Assembly (NCBI GenBank): GCA_963277665.1 | Contig: OY728143.1 | Location: 539,992,394-540,056,393 of the forward strand | Length of the DNA stretch: 64,000 bases | Source: Viscum album | Lineage: Eukaryota; Streptophyta; Magnoliopsida; Santalales; Viscaceae | Direction: 5' to 3' | Shown here: positions 13,797-27,195 of the stretch, piece after piece | Layout of the letters: every line of letters begins with the position of its first letter | Position numbering within the stretch: position 1 is the stretch's first letter | Made by a program: the position numbers and the translations under genes | The notes under the pieces: generated by a model | Seen by the model: only the letters and a program-made list of their open reading frames with translations | Told to the model about the DNA's origin: nothing | The model's database searches: none

Positions 13797-16403
13797 TGTG
13801 ACACAATTGGTTTTTAAATCTCTTTCGAACCCATTTTGGAATAAATTTTTTGTTTTTTTAAAGGAAAATTTATATATTTTATTTTATTTTTTATACATAT
13901 GTAAAGAAAACGTTTTTTATAAGGGTAAGAACAATCTAAAGATATACTTGATTAGTTTAGAAATGGTAACCCTATTTTTATATGTATTACGTAATGGTTA
14001 AAAATTACTATTAAAGGGTTAAATATCATTTCATAATTGTAATTATATGAATCAAATATCAGGGTATGATTGGTTCCATTTATACAATGTTTTATCATAG
14101 ATTTCCAATGGGTCTCAAACAACAAAACCTAGGGTTTACTATCTCACTTAATGTTAAGGTAGAGATTAAATATTTTAATCCCACAATATATTCGGTCGAA
14201 TGAATTTATGACTGAATATTTTATAATAAATAAGTGGAACTCTTATATAGTAAAGAGTTCATAAAGGTAATCTTACTCCATGTTAGGGTACCTTAGCCAC
14301 TGTTGTAAGGGTAAAACCATACTTCCAAATATTGGATAAAGGAATCCTAGAGTTCCATTAGGTATGTTCTAAGTGAATGACCAGTGTAATGGAAAAAGTA
14401 GTTCACCATAAAAAATTATTATTTTTGTAAGGATAATACCATGTGACACCTACACAATAACGTACTTAGGAAAAATATGATTTTAAAAATTTATTTCATT
14501 AGAATTGTACTAGAAAAACATGGTACACAATATTGATTCTTTAAATTATGGAAATGAGGGGAGTTGATTACATATGAACTGTTAAAAATTATAATTTCTC
14601 ATCTTAATATTTTTAAACATCATATCCAGGATTTAATTAAAATGGAAAATATTATTAGTATATTAATTTTTGTTTTTATTCTATGAATAATAATGCATTT
14701 AGTTTAAATTTTATAAGACCAAACCATAAGTACATTAAATTACCTGTAATCCTCTTGAGGATATTAATGGGAATTACGATAATATATGGGAAGATACACT
14801 TCCCTATATGAAATATATTCCTTTAGAATTTTTGACTATTGAAATAATTTAATATTGGGTTATTCTATATTATGTATTTCTTTTTGAACTATGATTTTCA
14901 ACCTATTCAAATTAAAATTTATAATGGCATGAATAGTGAAGTTATTTTTTTGAAATTATGTTTTGAATTGGAGTAACATTACATTTTAGAATATTTTTTT
15001 TTCAAAAATAACATTTTATAATATTAAATAGTTACCAATAAATTTTTGTGAAAAAAATTTATTTATGGTATTTATACATATGAAATATTATTCTCCATGA
15101 TATTAAATTTAATATAGAAGTTTGTTTTATTAGAAAACATATTTATTATTGAATGTTTCTATTCAAGGGAAATATATACATTAGAATTAATCATCAATTA
15201 TTAAAAGGATTATGTTCAATGTTGGAATTAATAAAAAACCAACATTGATTTTTTTGAACATGTTTTTACTATGGTTGTCTTATAGTAGTGATTAATAGGG
15301 AATGTATAATAACATATTCTAGATGAAAACAATAAATAAATATATTTATTGTAAAACTTACTCTCCACAATTTGGGGATATTCTACTCCATTTTGAACAC
15401 CTAAGGCAATGTGCATGAACTGTATATTTCAAAATTATCTTCACATAAATAGTTATCCTCTCTAGTATCATGTATAACATGTTATTGTATTGCATTATGA
15501 ATATTTATGTATTGAAAATATTTTATAATTATATATTTTAAAATTAATTGAATTTGTTTATAACATTATTTTTAATAATTTAGATTATTTTGTTATTATA
15601 TATTCTTAAAATTAATTGAACATCATAATATTAGAAAAGGAAAGTTGAAATGTATGAATCATTAATATGTATACTCAAAATACTCAACATATTAATTTAT
15701 TTACTAAAATGGAACATATTTTATCTTATTAATAAGTTATATGTATTATTGAACTATGTTTCAAATATATGATTAATTTAATTAAATCATTATTTTTTTA
15801 CTTAAAATGAGAAAAAATTGGTGATTTAGTAATCATATTTATCTATGTAATTACTAGTGGGATCCTACTATGATCTGTAGCTCACACCCTACATATACCA
15901 TTTTGTGTCTGCATTCTTTTTTTATAACATGTGTTTTTTGTTCCACTCAACTTCTTTTATGGGTTTGTGCCTATTTAGTTGAGGGTGTGTAACTTGGGAC
16001 ATGGTTAGTTTTCCTAGACAATGAGGAGATGTGTTTTGGTTGATATTTTCAGTATTTATTGTTTTTTATATTATCCCCTTTCACATTTTTATAGTTTTAT
16101 TAACATACTTACATGAAGATGTTTTCACTAATTACAATTTTTTATCATTTTCTGTTGAAATTGTTCCCATTTTTTATTTCTTGATGAATTTTTTATAAAC
16201 TATAGCTCTTAGTGATCATTAAATCTCATAGGTCCACATAGTAATTATCTAAAATACCATTTTACATGATAATATGAGTTGGTTCATTAGTAATTCAAAA
16301 AAGTAAGGTTGTTACATAAAATAATTTATATTTAATAGTAATGAAATATTATATATTAGGTGAATCCATGTATAAAGAGAATTAGAATGTGTTGGGACTT
16401 AAG
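13797..16403 (+). repeat. Element A 5' LTR
   Basis: It begins with TGTGACAC, the usual start of this LTR type, and ends just before a degraded tRNA-Met primer site. It pairs collinearly with the split 3' LTR. Matching landmarks are 'gaatgaccagtgtaatgg' near 14,376 with 'aaatgaccaatgtactgg' near 19,888, 'aatgtgcatgaactgtat' near 15,407 with 'atttgcatgaattgtatt' near 20,962, and 'ctgtagctcacaccctac' near 15,876 with 'tcatagctcaatccctgc' near 31,663. The two copies are heavily diverged, so the insertion is old. The right end is good to about 10 bases. Confidence 0.75.
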
Positions 16404-16406
16404 AAT

Positions 16407-16422
16407 TGGTTTGTCAGTTATA
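16407..16422 (+). other. Element A primer-binding site (degraded)
   Basis: The sequence tggtttgtcagttata sits a few bases after the inferred LTR end. It resembles the plant initiator tRNA-Met primer site (tggtatcagagc) with several substitutions. Its position was checked against the 3' LTR end, since 'gtgttgggacttaag' just before it aligns with 'atgttgaacatttag' near 32,290. The call depends on that boundary. Confidence 0.45.
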
Positions 16423-17521
16423 TCATGACTATATTCTCTTCACTGTAGGATTGGAGTTACTTGGGAATGATGGGATATAATTATTTCCTACCATTCATTT
16501 AGTTTATGATGACATTATTTTACATAGATTACTAATGATATTATCATATTTTTTTGAAATATCTTATGAGTTTTTGTTTGGAACAAGAATCTCAATAGAG
16601 TCACATAGTTCCTTCATAGTTTTAGAAACTATGATGAATCAATTTGGTTGATCTAAATTTCAATGAAGTTATTATTGTGTGGTTTATGTGTCATTTATTA
16701 TCCCTTGACACCATCAAATTCATTATTGTACATTAACCTATACATGGAATCATATACATGTTAATCTAAAATGACTTCAAATCAGTTTGATTAGATTGGT
16801 GGGTTATGGGTGTGGTTCATTTCATATAATTATTGGTTGTTTTAGTTTAATCAAATTCATGATTTTGAAAATATATTGAGGAAATAAATTGTTGAATTAA
16901 AACAAATTATATTTCTTCTCTATAAATTGTATTAGAAATTGAAAAATAATTAATTATAATTAAATGAGGCTTAGTAAAAAATGATTTTATGGGATCTCTT
17001 AGGATTCATTAAATAAATATTTTAGGATATTTATTTACTTTAATTTTTTTTAAATTGAAGGGGATTTTGGATTTTTAAATTTGATTAATATTATGAAATA
17101 GTGGATGAAGATCCATGATATGATACTGATTTTTAATGTTGTTGCAATGTTATATAAATAATTATCCTTTATAATAGATATTGATTTTTTTCTGATATAT
17201 GGAAATATTTTGTTCGTTGAGACCAATGATGCTTATATATATATTTTTTGACTATTTTTTGAGTATTTTTTTATTTTTTATTTTACATCGGGATATTTTA
17301 TAAATATATTGATATTCATTTATTTCATGATATCCAAAAATACCACATAAGAAGTTTTCCCTATAAAGATATTTTTTTTTTCATCAGTTTGATCTTCAGA
17401 GTAGTCATCCTCATGTTATAGAAGTTGTTTATCTAGTGTAAGGCTCTATCGAAAATATAAATCATGAGTGGATTTTGTGTCATAAGAGAAATTAAACACC
17501 ATCCATGACATATTGAATGAT

Positions 17522-17760
17522 TTTCCACCATCTGATGGAGGAAATTAGTGTTTTGATAATGTATTGATGGTGTTGGAATATTTCTAATGGATATTCAATT
17601 ATATTCAGACTCATGACGTTCTAAATGTAAAATCTATCAACTCATTATTCATTGGACCTATCCAAGAGTGGTGGGATGTAGTTATTCACTCATGCATTCA
17701 TGAATTATTAACTTCATTATTAATCAAGTTAATATATTTTTTTGGTTTATAACAAGTTGA
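17522..17760 (+). pseudogene. Element A gag (capsid) fragment
   Basis: This is a degraded retrotransposon gag (capsid domain), the structural protein that forms the virus-like particle in the cytoplasm. One frame reads F-P-P-S-D-G-G at the start and P-I-Q-E-W-W-D about 45 codons later. This matches the family pattern in which an F-x-G motif precedes a region ending in the hallmark tryptophan pair. Two in-frame stops interrupt the first 25 codons. It lies about 1.1 kb after the primer site, farther than in elements B and C (about 650 bases), so the leader may carry extra DNA. Gag sequence beyond about 17,760 is too decayed to follow. The call rests on short motifs and order in the element. Confidence 0.5.
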
Positions 17761-18689
17761 AAATGTAATAATTTTTTTGAGTTATTATATTTTAGTCCTT
17801 GTGACAAATAATTAATGGATAATTTCTTGTAATATATAAATATGTTATATTTATAACCTGGTATTCATGGTGATGGATAATTAAATCTGAATATTTCAAA
17901 CATAGTCATCACTCAGACCACAAAACCATTGTACCAACACTATTATTGATCACATATATATTATTTCGTGAATTATTTTTTCAGTTTATGTATATTAATA
18001 AAACCATGTTTAATTATTTTATTCCTCATACATGTTTTTATGATGTGATTATGTTTTATCTAATGGATTGTTTATGATGGTTGATCTGGGAAAGAATACT
18101 CTCGATAATAATGATAATTTTAAATTATTTAATTGTTTATGACTATTTATTTATAATAATTCATGTTCTGAAGATACCATATTATGTAAAACATTCTCCA
18201 TGTTATGTAACATTAACAGGTTATTCATATTAGGATGTTGAATATGGATGTTTTTGTCATGGATCATCGTCTTCCTATTTTAGGGAAATAGATTCTTAAA
18301 GACAATAATGCTCCAACCATAGACAACATGGATATTAATTTCACACAATGGATGTTATGAATATGATGGAATACTTTGACATAACATATTTATCCTAAAA
18401 TCAGTCAATAAATCAATATATTTTTCCTTATTGTAGGTTATTAGTATTTGAATACATTCAATTTCATACATAAATATGATGTTATTATTATATGGAACAT
18501 GTGTTGTATTGTAATGCTGGTTCCATTTTTGTATTTTCACATTATTGGTTCATGTAAATTATTTTTCCCATAATGTTGTGTGCTGTCAAATTCCACAAAG
18601 TATTTTAAACTCATTGGGATATTGTGAAATTTTAAGCACAAATCCTTCAGATTTTTTGAGTTATTGAATTTTACATTGCCTCATGTTTC

Positions 18690-19330
18690 TTCACTTATTG
18701 GGTCCTTCATATGGTTGCTAGTGGATAATATTTGGGTTGGATTTAAGGTCTTGGTTTTATCTTTTTTCCACTGATGGTTATAAATCAATTTATATGTTAT
18801 TAAATATTTCCATCAAAATAGTGTACATCCTTACTTGTACAAAAAAAATGATGTTTTTAGATACTTATATTTATAATTAGAATACATTTTTTCTCATTCC
18901 ATGGAAACTAGTACTTTTTATATTACAAATGGACATGACACTCAAATGTGATGGTGGATGATTTTATGAGTTCATGAAGTGGTGAGAAAGAGTATGGATA
19001 ATTAATTGTTTATATATTTTACATATACATGATAGAAATTCATATCTATTTTATTACATAATTGTGGTTTGATGGATATTTGATATATATTTAGAGTGTT
19101 GTCTATTTAAATACTCATTTTTGTTTTTTGGATGTGTGTTTCCTAGAAGATTTAGTTTCTACTATTGGTTACTTAACTCTGGATTCTAATGAAAGATTAC
19201 TCGTTTAGATGGAGAGGCTAGTTTTTATATAATTTTTACACATGTAACATAATTTTTGTGAATCATTAGATTTTTGGAAGCCCAATAGAAGGTATCCGTA
19301 TTTTACAAGTTTATTTCATGATCAATTTTT
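18690..19330 (+). pseudogene. Element A integrase C-terminal region
   Basis: This is a remnant of the end of pol, the DNA-binding and chromatin-targeting tail of integrase. From 18,721 one frame gives W-V-G-F-K-V-L-V-L-S-F-F, corresponding to the family segment V-G-D-x-V-F-L-K-V-S-P. From 19,170 a frame gives L-T-L-D-S-N-E-R-L-L-V, then L-V-F-I and D-F-W-K-P-N-R-R-Y-P-Y-F. These correspond to the I-L-D-x-x-E-x-x-L-R, L-V-K-V-L-W and A-T-W-E...Y-P-x-L-F blocks that close Tekay-type pol. The Y-P-Y-F motif ends about 70 bases before the 3' LTR, as expected. Stops and frame shifts are present. The integrase core and everything from protease to RNase H are absent, so element A lost most of its enzyme genes. 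Confidence 0.6.
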
Positions 19331-19375
19331 TGTTGTTGAGTATTTTAAATGCCATTTGTTGATGATGGTGGTTCT

Positions 19376-21289
19376 TATGAATTATTTCATTGGGATTTTT
19401 TTAATATATTATCATCATTTTATTTTTCGTGTATTATTTTTTGTTAGACATTTTCTGTTCAATATATTTCCATTTTACATGGGATGATTGTTTTTATGAG
19501 TTTTGTAATGTTTGATAGACAATTTTTAAGGGTAGAATCCTATTTCATAAATTTAATTTGATGGATTCAAATCTAATGTTTGGTTAGTTCAATGTATATG
19601 TAATGTTAGATCATTATTCAAAAGGGTTATGTTATGTTAACCCATGTTTTCCCCAATCATGTAAAGGAATCATAGAGCTATGTAAGAGTCATATAATGAA
19701 TCCCTAAGTAGTGTTATGGAAACACAAAATTTTTAGACATTGTATAAGGGTAAACCCTAATTCATAAAGGCTCCCTAAAGGTAAACCATAGATAGCTATG
19801 GGTAGCTCAGTAATTGTGTAATTATAAACCCTTAATTCTAAATGTCATGTATGTTATCATATGGTTGTATAAGAGTATGTCCAATAAAATGACCAATGTA
19901 CTGGTAAAATTATTTAAAATTATGTGAGAAATATGATATACGAAATTTTAAAACCATATTATCTTTACAAAGAACCATATTTAGGAAAATATAGTTGTTT
20001 TCAAAAAACATTTTTAATCTATTCTATATGACATAATACAGTGTTTTAGTGATTTTAAAAGCTATAAATTATGGGAGATAAGTTATTTTCACCCATTTAA
20101 CATTTTAAATACTATTATTAAAGGTATTAAAACCATATCTATCAATATTTATGTAAAATGGAAGGTTATTTTCATTAATATGGTGTTTTTATATTGCAAT
20201 TTACAATGCCATTAGTTTAATTTAAAAAATAACAAAATCAATGATGTCCATGACTTTTTGGAAACATCTCCAAAAGAGTTATGTGAATTTAGAAACAATA
20301 AAATTTTCTTAGCTTTCATAGGCTTATTTATTTTAATATAATATATTCCACATTCGTTATCTTATGTATTAATTTATATATTTTGAGCCTCTAAGGTATA
20401 TGAGGCTTGGAGATTCCACATTGGATCTTTTCAAGAATAATCTTGATTATTCACCCAAGTCACTTTGAAATTTGGTAATGCCTAAATCATGAAAATTATA
20501 ATTTATGAAATTAAATTAATAATTATATTTCCATTCACTTTTGAAAATTATATTTCCAAAATAACATGTTATTCATTTTAATGTTTATTCAAGGTTATTT
20601 TGTGAAATGGTCATGTTTATAATGACAATACAATTCTATGATAATTCATCATGATTTTAAAATAAATTCAAAAAAATTTATTTAAAATGATATTTATCTA
20701 ATAATGTTTTTCCTCAAGGAAATGATTTATCGATGAAAAATTACTTCAACAAACTTCAGATTTAAATGGTTCACTGTATTTATGAAAAATAGTACTTTTA
20801 TGTATTATTATAAGGTAATACTGGGGTGGTAAGTTGGAAATTAAAAATGGGTGTAGGATTTACGTAATTTTCTAGAGTACATCGGTTACTAAAAAAATAT
20901 TATAGAAGAAGGTGTACCCTCATTTTTGACTCTTACCACCTAAGTCATAAACAAATGGTTATTTGCATGAATTGTATTACTATTATTTTAACACTACTTA
21001 TTTAACATAACATAAATATTTCGTTCCACAGGGTGGTGTTACATTATAACATTTGATGTAATTAAATAGTTCTAATTTTTTCTTAAAAACATCCCAGAAA
21101 CAATTTTATCTTGTTTCTAAATATTCAGATTGCATCGGTTATTATGTATTTGAAAAATTTATTGAAATTATGAAGTTTATAAAAATCATTATGAAATATA
21201 TTCCTCAATAATGTTTTAATTATTGAATATTATTTTTACATGTATTAAATTCAAATATGATATGCAGTAATTTATGTTCTAGGTGTTAA
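19376..21289 (+). repeat. Element A 3' LTR, left part
   Basis: This is collinear with the first ~1.8 kb of the 5' LTR of element A. It starts at TATGAATT (the 5' copy has TGTGACAC) after a purine-rich 'gatgatggtgg' that stands where the polypurine tract should be. It is cut off where the LTR of element B begins. The missing remainder is found beyond element B. Confidence 0.72.
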
Positions 21290-23903
21290 TATGACAATAT
21301 ATTCTGAGGCATGTTGATTACATAACTTATTTTTCAAGTATATTGAATATTTGACTTGTCATTCATTTGTTTTTTTTTTCTAAAAATGTGGAAATTCTAA
21401 TGAAATGATGCTCATATAAAAAATGCTACCTTTGAGTTCAAATGATGGATTTTCTCCTATTTATGCAATTATCTATATTCGATATGAGTTTTGGTATTGA
21501 GAACCTTCACGAGATAATAATTAAATAAATACAATTAAATATTTTTTTGAATTATATTAAATATAATTAAATCCTATGAATATCCTACATATACACTTTT
21601 AATGAAAATTATTAGTTTTTTCATCACAACCCTACAGATTTAGGAAGACCATTAGAGGATATCTTGACTAATTATGTTTTACCTGATTATGGATATTTTA
21701 TTGATGTAGAATGAAATTCCAGGATCTCAACATTAATAGTGACACATATTCGTTCTTCATCAATGATAAAACCATATAAATGTATCATGCATGTTTTATT
21801 TTTATTTGTGAATATTAGATTATTTTTACTAAATGTGTGAACCAATAAACTATATAATAGTTTCATTTATTGTGAATAATATTGGTAAAATTTAAATTTA
21901 TCAATGTTTGGTGGATAAATTGTTTTATTACAATAAATTTATTCATTATTTATTCTATCAACAAATAATTAATGAATACATGACCATTGGTTTCTTTATA
22001 TTCATTCTGTTTGTGATTTTTTCATTTCATCCCCTTTTTGTACATTAATCATATTAAAATACATTCTCTCATGGTTCAATTAAATAATCATTATTTTATA
22101 TTTCTGCCACCATTTTTCAGTGTGAAATGTTGATAAAATAGGTATGTATCATGATCAATTGTTTATTTAGATGTATTATAAAGGGTGAATAATCATAAGG
22201 GGGTTATAATAGTACAGTGAAGTCCGTTCATCCTAAATATATGACAATGATATTGATGGTGCATATGCACATATTTAAAGGGAATTTGTCTGCTATATAC
22301 TAATGATCAAAAATGGAGATGACTATATGACCTTGTATCCATGTATTCTGATGTGTATTAATGTAGAAAAAAATAGTGGGTGAAATATATAAGAACTTAT
22401 TGGTTCAATGAAATCATGGGATGAACATAATTTCATATTAAATTGCCTATTTTGGGGGACCACCTACCAAAATTTTGGGGGTTCTATGGAGAGTTAAGGG
22501 TCAGATGTCTTATGGACCCTACATCTCATTAAATTACCACTAGATTTCTTGCTCAAAAAGTACATGGATTACACACCCTTAAGGCCATGTTAAATTACGC
22601 ATCATGTGGAATTTTTCACACATCATGTACTAGAATAATGTTGGTCACCATATATATAGGGTACACACCTAAAAAACATGGATGACCAAAATTTCATTCC
22701 TAGAAGTCCATAGAATCTATACATGTATATAAACACATGAATCAGTTGTGATATATGGATAGGACTCGGTTCTATAGTGAAACACATTATTATCATATTA
22801 CAGTCATTATAACCCATAAAATTATTATTGGAACCCATTACCTTATTATCATGGACATGATTCAATTGGGTATATTTTTTGGATCCTTTCTCTATGGGTT
22901 TGTATGGAATAACATCATATACATAAGATGGGGATCCCCTCTGAGGAACATAAGCCTTAGATAGGGTTGTTATAATCCTTCCATTTTTCCTAAAGTGAAA
23001 TACCATGTCATTATAATTTTCAATAGGTTGGTTTCATATTATCATAATGACCGACATTATGCATGATTCAATCCCCACTGTCACATGATAATCTATATTG
23101 GGATGATGGTATACCATAATATTGTGAGTGTTCTCTCCATATGATTATCTTTATCTTAATATTTTTACTGTGTACTTATTATGTTGTGACTCTATGATAT
23201 TGACCCATATAAAGAAATCCACTTGTGCTATAAAACTCATTAATTGTGTTAACATAGAAGAGTGTTATATATCACCTTCATACCCTAATCCAATTATAGA
23301 TTTATTGTTGATACCATAGCATCATACGATCATTATACTATGAGTATATTTTGGTTTTATTTATATAAATTTAATTTAAAAATACATGTGTCATGATGAA
23401 TATAATTCTTGATGAAATATTCTTAGTGTTATTAGGGTGTCAAAATGGGTATTTTTATACTCACATGTACATGCAATTTTTCGAAACAATTTGTATATTA
23501 TGAAAACAATTGACCTTTTGAAGTAGTCCTTAATGGACTGGGATTAGGAGGAGAAAAATGAGCTAGAAAAGAGAACATGTGTTCCATTGTTTTAATTTAT
23601 AATAACCTTTCATACATCATAGGTTTCACATGATTGCAATTTTTATTGGTGGTCCTGTATTTGGAACATTATTTATATTACAGTTTATCATACTTTAATA
23701 GTGTTATTTAATATGTAATAATTAACTAATAATAATTATATTAAATATTGTAATTTTTTTGTCTTTTATATGTGTGAATGTTTATAGGAACATTATTCTA
23801 AGGGATCCCCTATTTTTGATATGAATAGTCTGTGTTGGTCGACAACACATGGCTTGTTGGAGGCGGGTTGGGGATGTCCCAGTTTTAACAGTATTGGGCT
23901 CGT
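21290..23903 (+). repeat. Element B 5' LTR
   Basis: It is paired with the 3' LTR by collinear landmarks. 'Tgagttcaaatgatgg' near 21,435 matches 'tgagttcatatcatgg' near 28,979, the segment around 21,580-21,680 matches 29,130-29,225, and the terminal 'gtattgggctcgttca' near 23,891 matches 'gtttgggccccgtagt' near 31,426. The start is taken as TATGACAA, matched by TGAGACAA in the other copy (family form TGTGACA). ORF-like stretches inside it, including about 22,620-23,010 on both strands, are LTR sequence and not genes. Confidence 0.78.
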
Positions 23904-23914
23904 TCATGGAAAAG

Positions 23915-23935
23915 TGGTACCATAGGTTCCAGTTC
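23915..23935 (+). other. Element B primer-binding site
   Basis: The site starts tggtaccataggttcc and closely follows the LTR end. It matches the initiator tRNA-Met primer site of plant gypsy elements (tggtatcagagc) with few changes. It marks the start of the interior. Confidence 0.65.
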
Positions 23936-24552
23936 TATGTTTGGAGTAGAATATATGATATTGGTTGGGTAATTATGGATGTTATATTATATTAATATAG
24001 TTTTAATCTCAGGCCATGGACTCTAGTTTTTCTATGGTGGCTGACGTATCAATACACTGGACTCTAAAAACATATTTGATGAATTGGTACATATATGTAC
24101 TTATTGTACAAAAATAATTGGTATATACATCATATAATAATGTCTTTTTGATCCATTCCCATGTTTAGTCATCTATATATATATAGTCTATAAGAGTTGT
24201 AAAACGTGTATAATTCATGATAAAACTCCACAAAAATTTCAAGTTAGGATTCAATAGTAGGATCATGAGGACAATACCCTTGGTGATGATTCATTGATAC
24301 AGGGGAATGATCAATAGATATTACCTCCATGTGTTTCACTAGATTGAGCACTGAATATCGAGTAAAAAATTGTACCAAGAGTACTAGAATGCATGTATCA
24401 TAAGATGACTGTGATTGATGATTTTCAATTATAGTGACCCCTCATGATCTGAGTGTATGTAAACACAATGTGGATGTGGACATGAATGAGGTTACAATGT
24501 GATACTTTTGACTTGTCAGGGCACCTATAGACCAAATACTAGTCCAGGTATT

Positions 24553-24720
24553 GAGCCTTATTTAGGGTCTATGGGATGGTGGATGAGAATCTAGACACAG
24601 TTTTATGATGATGATACATTTTAATTGTTATAGTTCAATAACATATTCGATGATGATTTCTCACTAGAAATTGTGGGGGTTTTATAAATCCCAATGATTA
24701 TAGAACATCATCATTTCAGT
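24553..24720 (+). pseudogene. Element B gag fragment
   Basis: This is a degraded capsid-domain fragment. One frame reads E-P-Y-L-G-S-M-G-W-W-M, corresponding to the family block that ends in a tryptophan pair. It is followed by F-N-N-I-F-D-D-D-F-S, which fits the F-x-x-x-F-x-x-x-Y-F-P block found next in gag. It lies about 660 bases after the primer site, the same distance as the gag of element C. Several stops are present. Sequence from about 24,720 to 25,390, which should hold the gag C-terminus and zinc knuckle, is too decayed to assign. Confidence 0.55.
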
Positions 24721-25396
24721 CCAACTGTGGTTTGGTATTTATCATGATTCACCAACTTCTATTGGTACTCAATAAACCTAAAACGTGATCATTTCATTTT
24801 ATCTCAAAATTTTAAGAATTTAATTTGTGTATATATTTGACATATAATCTTACCTATAATATCTCATACATTTAACAGTAAACATGACCATTATTAGGTA
24901 GTAAATTATTTTCTTACCTAAGCACATGTGGAATGTTGGCACTTGAAGTAGGAACACAGGATATGAGACATCAAAAGTAGGTATCTGATGATAGATGCAT
25001 GATCCAAGATGTGAGATACTTTTTTGGATGAAATCATATGATTGTATTTATTTGGTTAATGGATCCAAAAATAGATCTATCATTCTGGGGGATTCTTTTA
25101 CTCTAGTGACAGTAGGGGACATCTCACAAACAATTTATTCGACATGCCATAAGAAAGATAGTGAGAAAATGGATTGAATTAATTTAATGTGTAATTGGTT
25201 GGATAATGAAAGTATATAGGGATATAGATTAAGATTATGGGATGAATGAGTATCTGGTGGTGACATATATTTTTCCTTTTTACCACCACTACCCCTATGT
25301 AGTTCTCACAAGGTCTTGGGAGCAGGGAGGCATGGGATGCAGATGATTTGGTTGGTTGATGATTATGACATAGAGTATTCAAAGATGATATGATGT

Positions 25397-25660
25397 ATGA
25401 TATGTGTCCTTTATTCCTTAATTTTAAATGAAATATTCCAAAGTGTGATTCGTTACATTCATTCCACATTTCTAGTTCATTTCATAGAGATTATAGTAGA
25501 TATCTTGTATCAACCCTTGCACTTAAAGACATATACTGGAGGTGAATCAGTAATCACAAACATTTTTCATTGGTGTGATTTGACTATTGTATTGGGATGT
25601 TTCATTGGGGAAATATTTTTTAATAGTTATGATGTCTTGGGATGTCATCATATTTGTTTA
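25397..25660 (+). pseudogene. Element B aspartic protease remnant
   Basis: This is the remnant of the retropepsin that cuts the Gag-Pol polyprotein. An open frame gives Y-I-H-S-T-F-L-V-H-F, corresponding to the active-site block D-T-G-A-T-H-S-F-I-S-S-R-F with the catalytic Asp and Gly lost. After it come I-L-Y-Q-P-L, T-Y-T-G-G-E-S-V and, further on, F-N-S-Y-D-V-L-G-C, corresponding to L-x-x-P-L, T-P-x-G-x-x-V and F-D-V-I-L-G-M. The order and spacing fit the domain. It leads in the same frame, past one or more stops, into the protease-RT linker. Without the catalytic motif it cannot be active. Confidence 0.65.
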
Positions 25661-25741
25661 TATATTATTTATAACTCATCCCAACAAAAACTATATTAGG
25701 TGGGTGTGTGATGAGACTATATTGATGAGATATAGTTTTAC

Positions 25742-26650
25742 TTGATGGGTGAGATTGAAATAATGGTAGTGAAATATGGACTCATTAATTTCATGGTAAA
25801 ACCCATTACAAACCATTTTAATAGGAAGAATATTGGTGTAGTGGATGTTATGATTTTTTTAGTTTCCAATTATGTTGTAGAAGTGTTGTGTGTATTTATG
25901 AAGGAGATACTATACATACCTCTAAAAATATATCTAAACATTTCCATTGGATTACAACCCATGATTAAGACTATATCTTCACCATCATATCGAATGGTTC
26001 CTATAAAATATCATAATTTGATTATTTATTGTAGGTTTATTAGAGTAAGGACATTGTTTGGCCCAATGTTTCAATATAAGAATCCCGTGTATATTTTCCC
26101 TGGAAGAAGGACTACATCATGAGGATGTTTATAGATTATTGTTTCCTAAACATAGTGACCATGAAAAATAGGTGTCCTATATTGAGGATCAATAAATTCT
26201 TCAATCAGTTTTTTGTGGAATAATGGTTATTGAATAATTTACATAGAATAGGATATCACTATATGAGAGAATTGGATGTTGATAGACTGAATACATCATT
26301 AAAATATCTTTATGGTCATAATTAAAACACATTTATTCCCTTAGACACGATGAAAAACTGTACAATGTTTGTGGCACTCTGGAACTAGTTCAATCCATAT
26401 TTCATAGATTTTTTAGCCCTTGTTGATGATATCATATTATAATATGCATCTAATCAGGAGATTGTGAGACACCTAATGACAATACACGATGTACTTTCAG
26501 AGAACCTTCTTAATGAGAAGATTTTAATGTCTCCATTCTAGATTCCAGATGCCATATTTAAAAGAAATTAAATCTAAAAATATAGTGTAACATTATACTC
26601 AATAATGTCTGAGGCAATGTTAGCCAAGGATCCAAACAAGATCAAAAAAA
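25742..26650 (+). pseudogene. Element B reverse transcriptase (fingers and palm)
   Basis: This is the RT that copied the element RNA into DNA. The linker and start read I-G-L-Q-P...S-P-S-Y-R-M-V-P, matching the family I-D-L-x-P-G-T-x-P-I-S-x-x-P-Y-R-M-A-P. A frame shift follows at about 26,119. From there one frame continues as M-R-M-F-I-D-Y-C-F-L-N (family M-R-x-C-I-D-Y-R-x-L-N), then I-G-Y-H-Y-M-R-E (S-G-Y-H-Q-L-R-V), S-L-K-Y-L-Y-G-H (A-F-R-T-R-Y-G-H), and L-V-D-D-I-I at 26,419-26,436. The last block is the catalytic x-x-D-D box, with both Asp codons intact. The segment after it matches the helix E-x-H-x-x-H-L. At least four in-frame stops and the shift rule out function. This is the clearest protein evidence in the window. 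Confidence 0.88.
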
Positions 26651-26660
26651 ACTATGGATA

Positions 26661-27195
26661 TTTTTTGGAATGGAATGGTATTATCAGTCATATATAGCTA
26701 ATTTCTCCAGGATAACATCCCCCCTAAATTATTCGACCATAAAGGGAAAACCTTTCATGTTGATGTAGAGTTTCCTTTAATTTTTCCAGTAGTAGAGGAA
26801 AAAAGTGTAATGAACCCCAATTTTCACATTTATAGAGGAGGCTTTTCAGTGTGTATTATTATACAATTCATCAAGAACCATTCATGGTTATGTTCTAGTG
26901 CCAAGATAGGGGTGATATCATATAGTTCATGTAAGTTGAGAGTACTCAAACATAATTAATAGACCAACATTCTTGAGCACGAAGTTGTAGTATTTGAACT
27001 GGAAATGTTGAAACAATACCCTATAGTTGATAAATTTATCTTATATTAATATAATAAAATTATCAGCCCTATCTTCTCTATGAAATTTATTAACATGAGA
27101 TAGTTGTGATTGATAATGTTACACTAGGATTATGAAATCAATATCGTCAATATTACATGGAAGGGTAATGCAGTAGAAGATGTTCCCACTAAGAG
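26661..27195 (+). pseudogene. Element B RT thumb and RNase H
   Basis: This covers the connection segment and the RNase H that removes template RNA. The first frame reads F-F-G-M-E-W-Y-Y-Q-S-Y-I, then F-S-R-I-T-S-P-L, matching the family F-L-G-L-A-G-Y-Y-R-R-F-I and F-S-x-I-A-x-P-L. Later frames give V-I-S-Y-S-S-C-K-L (V-I-A-Y-A-S-R-Q-L) from 26,912, L-E-H-E-V-V-V-F-E-L (H-D-L-E-L-A-A-V-V-F-A-L), and D-Y-E-I-N-I-V...K-G-N-A-V-E-D-V (D-Y-D-x-x-I-x-Y-H-P-G-K-A-N-V-V-A-D-A-L) ending near 27,190. The frame relative to the RT palm is shifted. The first RNase H aspartate region, around 26,800-26,890, is not readable. Confidence 0.82.

Noticed and set aside
22623..23006. 127-codon minus-strand open frame
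   Set aside because: It lies wholly inside the 5' LTR of element B, antisense to the element. A long frame in LTR sequence of this age is most likely chance.
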